Source of the DNA: Oleiharenicola sp.
GTDB taxonomy: Bacteria > Verrucomicrobiota > Verrucomicrobiia > Opitutales > Opitutaceae
Length of the DNA: 64,000 nucleotides
Reading direction: 5' to 3'
Assembly (NCBI GenBank): GCA_025363455.1
Contig: JANYDW010000081.1
Span: 1-64,000, forward strand
The notes beneath the pieces were generated by a model that saw only the letters and a list, made by a program, of their open reading frames with translations, did no database searches and was not told the DNA's origin. How positions within the stretch are numbered: position 1 is the stretch's first letter; every line of letters begins with the position of its first letter. The translations under genes and the position numbers were made by a program. Below, piece after piece: positions 41,373-50,173 of this stretch.

Positions 41373-43625
41373 ATGCATCTCCGTCTTTCCCTTTCTCTTT
41401 TTTTGTTTTTCGCGCTTGGCGCGGCCCATCTCCGCGCCGATCCACTGACCAAGCAGCTTGATCTCGACTTCGGGCGGGACGTCGCCAGCCGCAATCTCAA
41501 GGGTCTCGCGGCGCGCTCCGACGGTCGCCTGCTCCCCGGTCCGGTTTTCTCGGATCTCACCGGCCCGAAGATCGGGGACATTCTCTGGACGCTAAAGCCC
41601 GCCGGGCCCAACCGCTTCGTCGTCGGCACCGGGCCAGACGGGAAAGTGCAGGAAGTGATCCTCAACCCGAAAGACAATACTTATACCGTTCGCGAGGTCG
41701 CCGACGTGGCTGAAACCCAGGCCATCGCGGTGCTGCCGCTCGACGACGGCGGGCTGCTCATCGGCACCTCGCCCACCGCGGCACTTTACCTGGTGAAGGA
41801 CGGCAAAATTGTCACTCGCGTACCACTGCCAGCCGATTCCGTTTTCGATTTCCTCGCCCTGCCTGACGGCACGGTGCTGGCAGCCACCGGCAATCCCGGG
41901 AAAATCTACCACCTCAACCTGAAGAAGTTCGCCAGCGCCGGCGTCGTTGAGGGGAAGGCCGACAGCGAAGCCCTGCTCGCTGACCATGGGGTCACCCTTT
42001 TCGGCGAGATCCGTGACCGGAATGTCCGCCGCCTGGCCCGCCTGACCGACGGCCGTATCATCGCCGGCTCCGCGCCAAAGGGCAATGTCTACAGCTTTCC
42101 CGCCGCGGGCGGCGCACCGCTCTTCCTGCAGGAAAATCGGGACGGGGAGGTCGTGGACCTGTTGCCCATGCCCGACGGCAGTTTCTATGCCGGCATCGTC
42201 TTCAGCGCGGGCGACGTCCTCCGTCTCGCCAAGTCGGGCGAGACCAAGGATGACGCCAAGGACGGCCCCAAGGATATTTTCAAGGAACGGGAACCCAAAC
42301 CGAGTTTTAGCGGACGCAGCACCGTGGTGCGTTTTCCCGCCGACGGATTCCCCGAGAACGTCGTCGTCAAGTCCGGTATCTCCCTCTACCGGCTGGCGCG
42401 GCATGGCGAATGGCTGCTGCTTACCGCCGGCGAACAGGGCGACGCCTTCGGTTACGATCCGGTGGCGCGCCGTTCCCTCACCTTTGCGGGCAGCTCTTCG
42501 GCCCAACTGAGTGACCTGGCCCCGCTTGGCGGCGGACGCTACCTGATGTTGCGCAACAACGCTCCCGGACTCGCCCTGATGAGTTTTGCCGACGCTCCCG
42601 TCCGCGAACTCGAGACCAAGCGTCTCGACCTCGGCCAGTCCTCCGAACTGGGTGTGATCCGTTTTCCCCGCGTGCGCGGCATCGATCTTGGGGCGATCAA
42701 GCTTGAAGCCAGCACAAACTATGGCGGGGACGAACTGGAAGGTTGGTCTCCCTGGAGCGAACTCAAGCAGAGAGACGGGGCTTTTTCGGGTGTCGGGCTG
42801 CGCGGCCGTTACATCCGCTACCGTCTGCATCTGCCGGGCAACGCCGTCGACTTCCAGATCGACAAGGCCGCCCAATATTATTTGCCACAGAATCGCCGCC
42901 CGAACTTGGCGGACTTCCGTATTTTCCCCCGCGGCCAGGGCCTCGTGCCGGCCAGCGAGCCGCCCGTCAATGTCGTGACCACCGTCGGCCAGTTGCTCTT
43001 CCCCGGCGGCCGGGACGCCAAGGAGGACAATCCTGAAAAGCGCAAAGGTTCGTTCCTGAACAGCCAGGTCATTCCCCAGCCCGGGACCCAGATAATCTAT
43101 TGGTCGGTCAACGATCCCGACGGCGACGTGCTCGGCTATACCTTTTCGATCCGGCCCGAGAGCAGCGAGACCTGGACCGATCTCACGATGCGCAGCACCG
43201 ACAGCTACGTGCAGTTCGAAACCGGCGGAATGGCCGAAGGACTGTACCAGACCCGTCTGGTCGTTTCCGAAATGGCGCCACGCCCCGCCGCCCAGCGCCT
43301 CACCTGCACCTTTGAAACCGAAAGTCTGCTGGTCGACCACACCCCGCCGGTCATCACGGCCACGGACGTCAAGCGCAGCAACGGCAGCCTGCTTGTCACG
43401 GTGTCTGGGCGCGATGCCCTCTCCCTGTTGGAAGGTATCGAAGTCATCCTGAACAACGGCACCCACGACATCATGTTGCATCCCGTCGATGGCCTGCTCG
43501 ACAGCCGCGAAGAGACTTTCGTGATGGAGTTTCCCGACGCCAAGACCGCCGGTGCCACCTCGGTCGAAATCATTCTCTACGACCAGGCAGACAACGCGTC
43601 GTCCATCCGTCTGCCGGTGAAGTGA
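41373..43625 (+). CDS. Secreted beta-propeller-like protein
   Basis: The 750-residue product has a signal peptide (LSLSLFLFFALGAAHLRA). Many short strands with a repeated pattern follow, such as DGGLLIGTSPTAALYLV, DGTVLAATGNPGKIYHL and DGRIIAGSAPKGNVYSF, consistent with a beta-propeller over roughly residues 50-420. From about 560 the sequence looks like immunoglobulin-like modules (NDPDGDVLGYTFSIRPESS, DHTPPVITATDV). No catalytic motif was recognised. It probably faces the periplasm or cell surface. Confidence 0.7.
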   Translation: MHLRLSLSLFLFFALGAAHLRADPLTKQLDLDFGRDVASRNLKGLAARSDGRLLPGPVFSDLTGPKIGDILWTLKPAGPNRFVVGTGPDGKVQEVILNPKDNTYTVREVADVAETQAIAVLPLDDGGLLIGTSPTAALYLVKDGKIVTRVPLPADSVFDFLALPDGTVLAATGNPGKIYHLNLKKFASAGVVEGKADSEALLADHGVTLFGEIRDRNVRRLARLTDGRIIAGSAPKGNVYSFPAAGGAPLFLQENRDGEVVDLLPMPDGSFYAGIVFSAGDVLRLAKSGETKDDAKDGPKDIFKEREPKPSFSGRSTVVRFPADGFPENVVVKSGISLYRLARHGEWLLLTAGEQGDAFGYDPVARRSLTFAGSSSAQLSDLAPLGGGRYLMLRNNAPGLALMSFADAPVRELETKRLDLGQSSELGVIRFPRVRGIDLGAIKLEASTNYGGDELEGWSPWSELKQRDGAFSGVGLRGRYIRYRLHLPGNAVDFQIDKAAQYYLPQNRRPNLADFRIFPRGQGLVPASEPPVNVVTTVGQLLFPGGRDAKEDNPEKRKGSFLNSQVIPQPGTQIIYWSVNDPDGDVLGYTFSIRPESSETWTDLTMRSTDSYVQFETGGMAEGLYQTRLVVSEMAPRPAAQRLTCTFETESLLVDHTPPVITATDVKRSNGSLLVTVSGRDALSLLEGIEVILNNGTHDIMLHPVDGLLDSREETFVMEFPDAKTAGATSVEIILYDQADNASSIRLPVK

Positions 43626-43725
43626 GCGACGTCCGGGGTTAGCCGGGCAAGCGTCATGCGGCAATCGCCGTTGACTCGATTCGAGCGGGCGAACTTAGTG
43701 CCTCAACCCCCACCCCGCTGGCTGC

Positions 43726-46700
43726 ATGAATTCCCCCGCGTCTGCCCCGCGTTTTCGCCAGCCTTGGCTCTGGGGCTTGCTTGCCCTCGCCTCGCTCGGC
43801 TGCGCCGTCCTCTCCTTCCGGCTGTTCCCCGTGATCTTTCCGGTCATATCCCTGGACATTGGAATGGACCGGGCCCACGCCATCCAGGCCGCCCGCGACC
43901 TGGCCGTCGCGCATAAATGGAGTCCGGCCGATGGCGTGCGGGATGTCGCGTCCTTCGGGGGAGATCCCGCCCAGTCGTTCATCGAGCTGGAGGGCGGCGG
44001 CAAAGCAGCCTTTGCCTCGCTGCTCAAAGATGAACTTTACTCGGCCTACACCTGGCGCGTCCGGCTCTTCAAGGAGTCCGAAACCACCCAGACGACAGTG
44101 CAATTCCGGCCCGGCGGCGAACCCTATGAGTTTGCCGAGACGCTGAAGCAGAACGCCCCGGGGGTCGCTCTCCCGCCCGACCAGGCCCGGGTCATCGCCG
44201 AGAACTCCGCCCGCGGGGCTCCGTGGCGCATCCCGTTGGAAAGATATCAGGCGGTCGAAACCTCCCAGGTGAAGCGCCCCGGAGGGCGCATCGACCACAC
44301 CTTCACCTACGAGCGGCCGGACCGGAAGCTGGGTGAAGGCCACATCCGACTGCGGCTGGTCGTGAGTGGCGACCGGTTCACCGCCGTCAATCATTTCATC
44401 AAGGTGCCCGAAGCCTTCAACCGCCGCTATGAGGAGATGCGATCGGCGAACAACGCCATCGCGGCGGGCGGCAGCGTGACCATGGTATTGTTCTACATCG
44501 TGGGCGGATGCCTCGGTGGTTTTCTTTTCCTTTTGCGACAGCGCGCCGTGCTCTGGCGCCAGCCGCTGGTCCTCGCAGCCGCGGTGACCGGGGTGCAGCT
44601 GGCCGCCGCCTTCAACGCCTGGCCGTTGGAATGGCTCAAATACGACACCGCGCTCTCCGCCGGCGGATTCATCAGCGAACGCCTGGTGATGATTTTGACG
44701 GGTAACCTTGTACTCGGGCTGGTGCTGTTCCTGTCCTTTCTCGCCGCCGAGGGTCTGTCCCGCCGGGCTTTTTCGCATCACCCGCAATTGTGGCGCCTTT
44801 GGTCGGCCGGTGCCGCCCCTACTCCCGCCATCCTCGGACGCACCCTGCTGGGCTATCTGCTGGCCACGGTGATGCTGCTCTATGTCGTGGTCTTCTACTA
44901 TTTCGCCCTGGGCAAACTGGGCTGGTGGTCGCCCTCGGAGGCGCTGGTGGACCCCGACTCGCTCGCGCATATCTGGCCGTGGCTCACGCCGCTGGCCAAT
45001 GCCGCTCAAGCCGGCATCTGGGAGGAGACCCTCTTTCGCGCGATTCCGCTGGCCGGCGCGGCCCTGCTGGGCAACTGGCTGGGCGGACGCAAGTGGTGGC
45101 TGGCGGGGGCATTTATCCTGCAAGCCGTCGTGTTTGCCGCCTGTCATGCCAACTACCCGGGGCAACCGGCCTATTCCCGCCTCGTCGAAATATTTGCGCC
45201 GGCCCTTGTCTTTGGCGCCCTTTACCTGCGTTTCGGCCTGCTGCCCTCGATCGTCATGCACTTCACCTATGATGCGGTGCTGATGGCGCTGCCGCTCTTC
45301 GCGGCCACGGCGAATGGAATCTGGCTCGATCGGACCATGGTCATTTTGATCGGCCTGATCCCACTTTGGGTGGTGCTCTGGCACCGCTGGCGTGCCGGTC
45401 GCTGGAGCGAGCTTCCAGCGGAATTGCGCAACGACGGCTGGCAGCCGCCGGCTCCAGCCCTCGGTTCCAGTGAGACCACCACGCCGTTTATCGCTCCGGC
45501 GGTAATTTCCGACCGCCTGTTCAAGGGCGTGCTCGTCGCCGGAGCCGCCGGACTCGTGGCATGGCTGGCCAACGTCCATTTCGCCGGACTTGCCCCGCCA
45601 CTGCAGATTAACCGAACCGACGCCATCGAACTTGCCCAGGCTGAACTGGCGCGAAAAAACGTGAAACTCCCGGCCGGGTTCCGGGCTGATGCCAGCGTCG
45701 TGGCCCGACCCGGTGATTCGGACCGGTTCGTCTGGCAGACGGCCGGCCAAGCCGGGTTCCAGGCTTTGGTCGGCAGCTTTGTACCGGCCAACCTCTGGCA
45801 GGTGCGGTTTGTCTCCTTCGAGGGAGATGTTGCCGAGCGCGCAGAGGAATGGCGAGTGAACTTGAATGCCGACGGCACGGTGAGAGGCGTGGGTCATCAG
45901 TTGCCCGAAGCCCGGACCGGGACCACCCTCGACGAGGCGGCCGCGCGGAAGGTGGCGCAAGCGGAACTCACGCGGAAATGGCAGATCGATCCGGCGAAAT
46001 TGGTAGAGGTTTCCGCCACCTCCGCCAAACGACCCAAACGACTCGACTGGACGTTTGTTTACCGGGACCCGGCGATCACGACGCTCGGCGCCGGCCAGGC
46101 CCGCTTCAATGTGACCCTGGCGGGTGACGAGGTGGTATCGGCTTACCGCTTTGTCTTTGTGCCGGAGGATTGGGAACGCAGCGACCGGGCCCTGCAGACG
46201 AGCTTCAAGACCGGTGCCGTGATCAAGGGGGTCTGCATGGCCGGAATTTTTCTGACCGGTATCGGCCTGGCGCTAGTCGCCTGGGGTCGCAAAAAACTGG
46301 CCGGCCGCTTTGCCCTTGGCCTGTTCGGCCTGATCTTTTGCTCCATGGCGGCAGTTTCCCTGAACCGCTGGCCTGCGACCGCCGCGGGCTTTTCGACGGC
46401 GCAACCCCTGCAGTTGCAGCAAATCATGTCCCTGCTCGGCCCCCTGGTCGGAGGATTGTTCGTGGCCGGGGGGATCGCCCTGTTGGCGGGGCTGGTGGCA
46501 CGCTGGCTGCGCCCCTCTCCGTCCACGGACCATCGGGCCGCGTTGCTAGGCGCCGGTACCGGCCTGGCGCTGGGCGGCGGAGTCGCCCTGGCCTCTCTTT
46601 TACCCGCGGGCAGCAGTCCAACCTGGCAGAACTTATCGCCCGCGGTGACGTACGTACCATGGCTGGCCGCGCCCATCGGTGCCCTCATTCCCTTTTTCTC

Positions 46701-47115
46701 TCTCTGTGTCAGTCACCTGTTTATTTTCGCGGCGCTCGACCGGGCGACCGACGGATGGCGCCGTCAACGGCCAGCCGCGGTTCTCCTGCTATTCGTGGTG
46801 TTGTTTGCGGTGCAGCTCACCGGTGGAGCCACTAGCATCGGCCTGTGGCTGGGGACTGCCGCGACCAACTCCGCTTTGATGGTGACAGTTTACGTCCTCG
46901 TGCTGCGTCATGATCTCACTGTTCTCCCCCTGGTCCTCAGCGTCAGCGTGGCGACCGGCATCCTGGCAGATGGCTTTCCGCGGGCTTACCCCGGTGCCCT
47001 CCCCGCTGCTGTACTGGCGGCAGTGACGCTGGTGGCCGTAGGTTGGTGGCTGACCCGCCGGCTCCGGGCGATTGCCGCCGCCCACGCGGCCGAGTCAACG
47101 GTGTCGAAGGGTTAG
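43726..47115 (+). CDS. Large CPBP-family intramembrane protease with added domains
   Basis: The 1129-residue product has an N-terminal anchor and a periplasmic domain. A multi-span CPBP (CAAX-protease-like) domain follows with the motifs Glu433-Glu434...Arg438 (WEETLFRAI), FAACHANYP and MHFTYDAVL. A second periplasmic block and a second membrane block of about 8 segments come after it. The periplasmic parts contain PepSY-like helices in three places (AIQAARDLAVAHKW, AIELAQAELARKN, AARKVAQAELTRKWQ). The family includes prenyl-protein and bacteriocin-processing proteases. This protein is two to four times the usual size. It ends the three-gene envelope set. Confidence 0.8.
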   Translation: MNSPASAPRFRQPWLWGLLALASLGCAVLSFRLFPVIFPVISLDIGMDRAHAIQAARDLAVAHKWSPADGVRDVASFGGDPAQSFIELEGGGKAAFASLLKDELYSAYTWRVRLFKESETTQTTVQFRPGGEPYEFAETLKQNAPGVALPPDQARVIAENSARGAPWRIPLERYQAVETSQVKRPGGRIDHTFTYERPDRKLGEGHIRLRLVVSGDRFTAVNHFIKVPEAFNRRYEEMRSANNAIAAGGSVTMVLFYIVGGCLGGFLFLLRQRAVLWRQPLVLAAAVTGVQLAAAFNAWPLEWLKYDTALSAGGFISERLVMILTGNLVLGLVLFLSFLAAEGLSRRAFSHHPQLWRLWSAGAAPTPAILGRTLLGYLLATVMLLYVVVFYYFALGKLGWWSPSEALVDPDSLAHIWPWLTPLANAAQAGIWEETLFRAIPLAGAALLGNWLGGRKWWLAGAFILQAVVFAACHANYPGQPAYSRLVEIFAPALVFGALYLRFGLLPSIVMHFTYDAVLMALPLFAATANGIWLDRTMVILIGLIPLWVVLWHRWRAGRWSELPAELRNDGWQPPAPALGSSETTTPFIAPAVISDRLFKGVLVAGAAGLVAWLANVHFAGLAPPLQINRTDAIELAQAELARKNVKLPAGFRADASVVARPGDSDRFVWQTAGQAGFQALVGSFVPANLWQVRFVSFEGDVAERAEEWRVNLNADGTVRGVGHQLPEARTGTTLDEAAARKVAQAELTRKWQIDPAKLVEVSATSAKRPKRLDWTFVYRDPAITTLGAGQARFNVTLAGDEVVSAYRFVFVPEDWERSDRALQTSFKTGAVIKGVCMAGIFLTGIGLALVAWGRKKLAGRFALGLFGLIFCSMAAVSLNRWPATAAGFSTAQPLQLQQIMSLLGPLVGGLFVAGGIALLAGLVARWLRPSPSTDHRAALLGAGTGLALGGGVALASLLPAGSSPTWQNLSPAVTYVPWLAAPIGALIPFFSLCVSHLFIFAALDRATDGWRRQRPAAVLLLFVVLFAVQLTGGATSIGLWLGTAATNSALMVTVYVLVLRHDLTVLPLVLSVSVATGILADGFPRAYPGALPAAVLAAVTLVAVGWWLTRRLRAIAAAHAAESTVSKG

Positions 47116-47143
47116 GCTCAGGCAGGATCATGCGATTGAACTG

Positions 47144-47216
47144 GGTGGAACGCGGCCTCCGGACGCGTTTTCTCCTCTGTGGATCTCGCGAACCCGTCCA
47201 GAGGTCGGGTTCCACC
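47144..47216. repeat. GGTGGAAC hairpin pair, copy 2
   Basis: The left arm GGTGGAACGCGGCCTCCGG forms the stem AACGCG/CGCGTT. The right arm, inverted, is of the AACCCG/CGGGTT type. Flanking text (TTTAGTCCGG after, TCATGCGATTGAACTGG before) resembles the longer element at 52893-53049. It lies between the CPBP gene and xerC. Confidence 0.8.
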
Positions 47217-47267
47217 ATTTAGTCCGGGTACTCGCGAGCAATAACGCGCCTTGATCGCAGACCCGAC

Positions 47268-48212
47268 TCAAGCGCGCGGATGCGCCTTGGCGTGGATTTC
47301 CTTGAGCCGTGCCACGCTTGTGTGGGTATAGATCTGGGTCGTCGTCAGGCTGGCATGCCCCAGCAGTTCCTGCACGGAACGCAGATCGGCCCCGGCATTG
47401 AGCAGGTGCGTGGCATAGGAATGACGGAGCTTGTGTGGCGTGATGTCCATGGGCAGGTCGGCCAAGGCGAGATAACGTTTCACCAGCTGCTGCACCGCAC
47501 CCACGGTAAGCCGCCGGTACCGTGGGGTGACGAGCACCGGGTCGTGGCGGTCGCTGGACTTGGCGTGCTTCTCCCGAAACTGCCGCAGGGCCGCCATCGC
47601 GGCGTCGCCCAGCGGACAGATTCGCTCCTTGCGTCCCTTGCCCAAGACGCGGGCGCTACCGGTACCAAAGTCGATCGCACCATAATTCAGCGCCACCAGT
47701 TCGCTCACCCGCAGGCCGCCGCCATAGAGCAACTCAAGCACGAGACGGTCACGCAGCGCGGTGAAGGCATCGGCCGTTTCGTTGGCCAGCAGTTTCCCGG
47801 GTCCGCCCAGCAGCTTGAGCATCTGCGCTTCGGTGAGGAATTTTGGCAGGGGTTTTTCGAGCTTGGGCAATGGCACTCCCGTGAAGGGATTCCGGGCGAG
47901 CTTTCCCTCGCGCATCCAGTAGCGGTAGAAGGTGCGGAGCCCTGACACGTGGTTGTGTAGTGTGCGGCGGCCGTAGCGCCGTTGCGCCTCGATGACAAAG
48001 TCCCGTACCTCGCGCGCCGTGAGCTGGCCGAAATCCGCGTCGCTGCGACCAGATTGTTTCAACCACCCATGGAAATCCGTGAAGGCTTGCCGGTAGTTGC
48101 GGACCGTGTAGGCCGAATAGCGACGTTCCTTGGCGAGGTAATCGAGAAACGGCTGTAGCCATGCTGTGACGACTGACGGCAGCAGGTTGGACTCAGCTTC
48201 GTCTGGCTTCAC
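47268..48212 (-). CDS. xerC: Tyrosine recombinase XerC
   Basis: The 314-residue product has a SAM-like N-terminal DNA-binding domain (TAWLQPFLDYLAKERRYS). The full tyrosine-recombinase set follows: Arg168 (GLRVSEL), Lys192 (GKGRKER), His260/Arg263 (HKLRHSYATHLL), His286 (LLGHASL) and Tyr295 (TQIYTHTS). With XerD it resolves chromosome dimers at dif, and a dif-like site lies at 1278-1305. Naming it XerC rather than XerD is based on general resemblance. It follows mazG on the same strand with a short overlap of repeat DNA between them. Confidence 0.88.
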   Translation of the reverse strand: MKPDEAESNLLPSVVTAWLQPFLDYLAKERRYSAYTVRNYRQAFTDFHGWLKQSGRSDADFGQLTAREVRDFVIEAQRRYGRRTLHNHVSGLRTFYRYWMREGKLARNPFTGVPLPKLEKPLPKFLTEAQMLKLLGGPGKLLANETADAFTALRDRLVLELLYGGGLRVSELVALNYGAIDFGTGSARVLGKGRKERICPLGDAAMAALRQFREKHAKSSDRHDPVLVTPRYRRLTVGAVQQLVKRYLALADLPMDITPHKLRHSYATHLLNAGADLRSVQELLGHASLTTTQIYTHTSVARLKEIHAKAHPRA

Positions 48213-48213
48213 C

Positions 48214-48278
48214 GGTGGAGCGCGGCCTCTGGACGCGCTTATTTGTCCTTCGACGCCGTCCGGAGGCCGGCGTCCACC
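48214..48278. repeat. GGTGGAGC hairpin pair overlapping the mazG 3' end
   Basis: The arms GGTGGAGCGCGGCCTCTGG and the inverted GGTGGACGCCGGCCTCCGG enclose the mazG stop. The last residues of MazG (VDAGLRTASKDK) are encoded inside the right arm. It belongs to the same family as 19981, 47144, 52920 and 55473. Confidence 0.8.
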
Positions 48279-48928
48279 TTTGTTTCCACAAGCCGCATAA
48301 CCCGATCACATTCCTTGCGCAGGGCCGTCTCTGGATCGAGTACTTTCGCTCGCGCGGCGGCGGTGAGTTCGAACAGCATCCGCCCCAGCGTCGCCTCATC
48401 GAGCTGCTGCCCGAGTGCCGTGACCCGCGCGGTGTCAATCACGCCGTCGGACGGCAGTGAGTTCTTGGCGATGCGCTTCACGACCTCCTCGGCAAACATG
48501 AGGGCGGGCAGGCGCGGCGGCAACTGCTTGAAGACGGTGGATTCGCTTTTGCCCGCGGCCGCCTTCTCGCCGGCCTTCACCTTCTCCCAAACCTCGATGA
48601 CCTCGGCCGAGTTGTCGGCGCGGCCGTCACCGAACACGTGCGGATGCCGGCGGATAAGCTTGGCGTTGATCTCGCGGGCCACGTCGTCGAAGTCAAAGTC
48701 GCCGCGCTCGGCCGCGAGCTGGGCATGGAAGACCACCTGAATCAAGACGTCGCCCAGTTCCTCCCGCATGTGCGGGAGGTCGTTGCGGTCGATCGTGTCG
48801 AGTAACTCGCTGCACTCGTCGATCAGGCAGCGGGTGAGTGTCTGGTGGGTTTGCTCGCGATCCCACGGGCAGCCGTCGGGTGCGCGCAAGCGGGCCATGG
48901 TCCGGCGAAGTTCTTCTATCGGCGTCAT
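48239..48928 (-). CDS. mazG: Nucleoside triphosphate pyrophosphohydrolase MazG
   Basis: The 229-residue product has the MazG start LRAPDGCPWDREQTHQTL and the metal-binding helices DECSELLDTI and REELGDVLIQVVFHA (Glu-Glu-x-x-Asp type). The second MazG repeat with ELTAAARAKVLDPETAL comes near the end. It hydrolyses NTPs and dNTPs to monophosphates and clears damaged nucleotides. The last dozen residues are encoded by a palindromic repeat (48214-48278), so the natural C-terminus was altered. It precedes xerC on the same strand. Confidence 0.9.
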   Translation of the reverse strand: MTPIEELRRTMARLRAPDGCPWDREQTHQTLTRCLIDECSELLDTIDRNDLPHMREELGDVLIQVVFHAQLAAERGDFDFDDVAREINAKLIRRHPHVFGDGRADNSAEVIEVWEKVKAGEKAAAGKSESTVFKQLPPRLPALMFAEEVVKRIAKNSLPSDGVIDTARVTALGQQLDEATLGRMLFELTAAARAKVLDPETALRKECDRVMRLVETKVDAGLRTASKDK

Positions 48929-48942
48929 GGATAGAGGGAATT

Positions 48943-49019
48943 ACCATGGAACACACGGAACACACGGAAATTCCGGGCAGTTTGGTCTGGCTTCAGGGTG
49001 TTCTGTGTATTCTGTGGTT
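48943..49019. repeat. ACCATGGAACACACGGAA imperfect palindrome
   Basis: The left part ACCATGGAACACACGGAACA and the right part TTCTGTGTATTCTGTGGTTT are imperfect inverted copies. They lie in the divergent gap of mazG and trpC, just upstream of the trpC start. Reading frames through it are open but were not taken as coding. Confidence 0.6.
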
Positions 49020-49026
49020 TTCCTGC

Positions 49027-49827
49027 ATGGACAAGCTGATCGAGATCATGACCCACAAGCGCCGCGAGATCGCCCCGTTGCTCCGCCCGGTGTTCGCGGA
49101 CGAACTGCAGGAAATCAACCGCCGCCTGCCGCGCCCGCCGTCCTTTCGCTCGGCCCTGCGCCGGACTGACGGCAAACTGGCGGTCATCGCCGAGATCAAA
49201 CGCCGCTCGCCGTCCACCGGCGCGATCAAGGAAAACGCCTCCGCCATCGAGCAGGCCCGCCGCTACCGGGCCGCCGGGGCCGCCGCCCTGTCCATTCTTA
49301 CCGACACCGAGTTCTTCGGTGGCCACCTCGCCGACCTGGTGGAAGTCACCGCGGACTTCAGCCGGCAACCTCCCGCCGTACCTTGTCTGCGCAAGGACTT
49401 CATGGTTCACCCGATCCAGGTGCTGCAAGCCCGCGAGGCCGGCGCCAGCGCCATTTTGATCATTGTGCGCGCCCTCAACGACGACGAGATCACCGCGCTG
49501 CACACCGCCGCCACCGCCGCCGGACTCGACGCGCTCTTCGAGATCCACAACGAGGAGGAACTCCGGCGCGCCGTGCAGCATCAGGCCCAGATCATCGGCG
49601 TGAACAACCGCGACCTTGCCATCTTCAAGACCGACATCGGGCTCTCCGAGCGGCTGGTCCCCCTTTTTCCGAAGAGCGTCATCGCCGTCAGCGAAAGCGG
49701 CTTTTCGACCGGCGCCGACGCGGCCCGGGTGCGGAAGGCCGGGGCTCACGCGCTACTGGTGGGCGAAGCACTCATGAAGTCTGCGAACCCCGCCGCCCTG
49801 ATCGCGGATTTTCAGAACCATGTTTGA
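49027..49827 (+). CDS. trpC: Indole-3-glycerol phosphate synthase
   Basis: The 266-residue TIM barrel has the IGPS signature IAEIKRRSPSTG, the CLRKDFMVHPIQV strand, IGVNNRDL and AVSESGFSTGADAARV. It closes the indole ring in tryptophan synthesis. ATG 49027 (MDKLIEIMTHKRREI) is chosen because upstream in-frame sequence comes from the repeat at 48943. It is not in a trp operon here. Its end overlaps the next gene by 8 bp. Confidence 0.94.
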   Translation: MDKLIEIMTHKRREIAPLLRPVFADELQEINRRLPRPPSFRSALRRTDGKLAVIAEIKRRSPSTGAIKENASAIEQARRYRAAGAAALSILTDTEFFGGHLADLVEVTADFSRQPPAVPCLRKDFMVHPIQVLQAREAGASAILIIVRALNDDEITALHTAATAAGLDALFEIHNEEELRRAVQHQAQIIGVNNRDLAIFKTDIGLSERLVPLFPKSVIAVSESGFSTGADAARVRKAGAHALLVGEALMKSANPAALIADFQNHV

Positions 49828-50173
49828 ACAACGCCACCAGCAGCTCCTTCCCCAGCGTGAATTCATCCGCCGGCTGGGTTGGAGCGTCGCTCTCGGCACA
49901 GGGCTGATACTTTTCTCCCTGAGCCTCGGTGTCGCCGGCTATCATTATATTTGCGGACTCGCTTGGATCGACGCCTTTCTCGACGCCGCCATGATTCTGT
50001 CAGGCATGGGCCCGCTTTCCCCCATCCCCACCGCCGCTGGGAAACTGTTCGCCGGCTGCTATGCGATCTACTGCGGCATCGCGCTGATCGGAACCACGGG
50101 AATCATCTTCGCCCCGGTCATCCATCGCGCGCTGCACAAATTCCACCTTGAGGAGAGCGAGCGGGAAAACTGA
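49820..50173 (+). CDS. Small membrane protein, two or three helices
   Basis: The 117-residue product has hydrophobic segments at about 20-43 (WSVALGTGLILFSLSLGVAG) and 75-103 (LFAGCYAIYCGIALIGTTGI), with a Gly-rich loop between (ILSGMGPLSPIPT). The loop plus second helix faintly recalls the pore region of two-helix ion channels, but no selectivity-filter motif is clear. It overlaps trpC by 8 bp and its stop overlaps the rsmA start (TGATG), so all three are probably translationally coupled. Function unknown. Confidence 0.75.
   Translation: MFEQRHQQLLPQREFIRRLGWSVALGTGLILFSLSLGVAGYHYICGLAWIDAFLDAAMILSGMGPLSPIPTAAGKLFAGCYAIYCGIALIGTTGIIFAPVIHRALHKFHLEESEREN

Noticed and set aside
41592-45960. 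Two long minus-strand frames opposite the propeller-like and CPBP genes
   Set aside because: The sense-strand genes have signal peptides, membrane segments and family motifs, while the antisense frames are low-complexity and Gly/Arg/His-rich.
48838-49026. N-terminal extension of trpC to 48838
   Set aside because: The extra frame runs antisense through mazG and across a palindromic repeat; TrpC begins naturally at the ATG at 49027.
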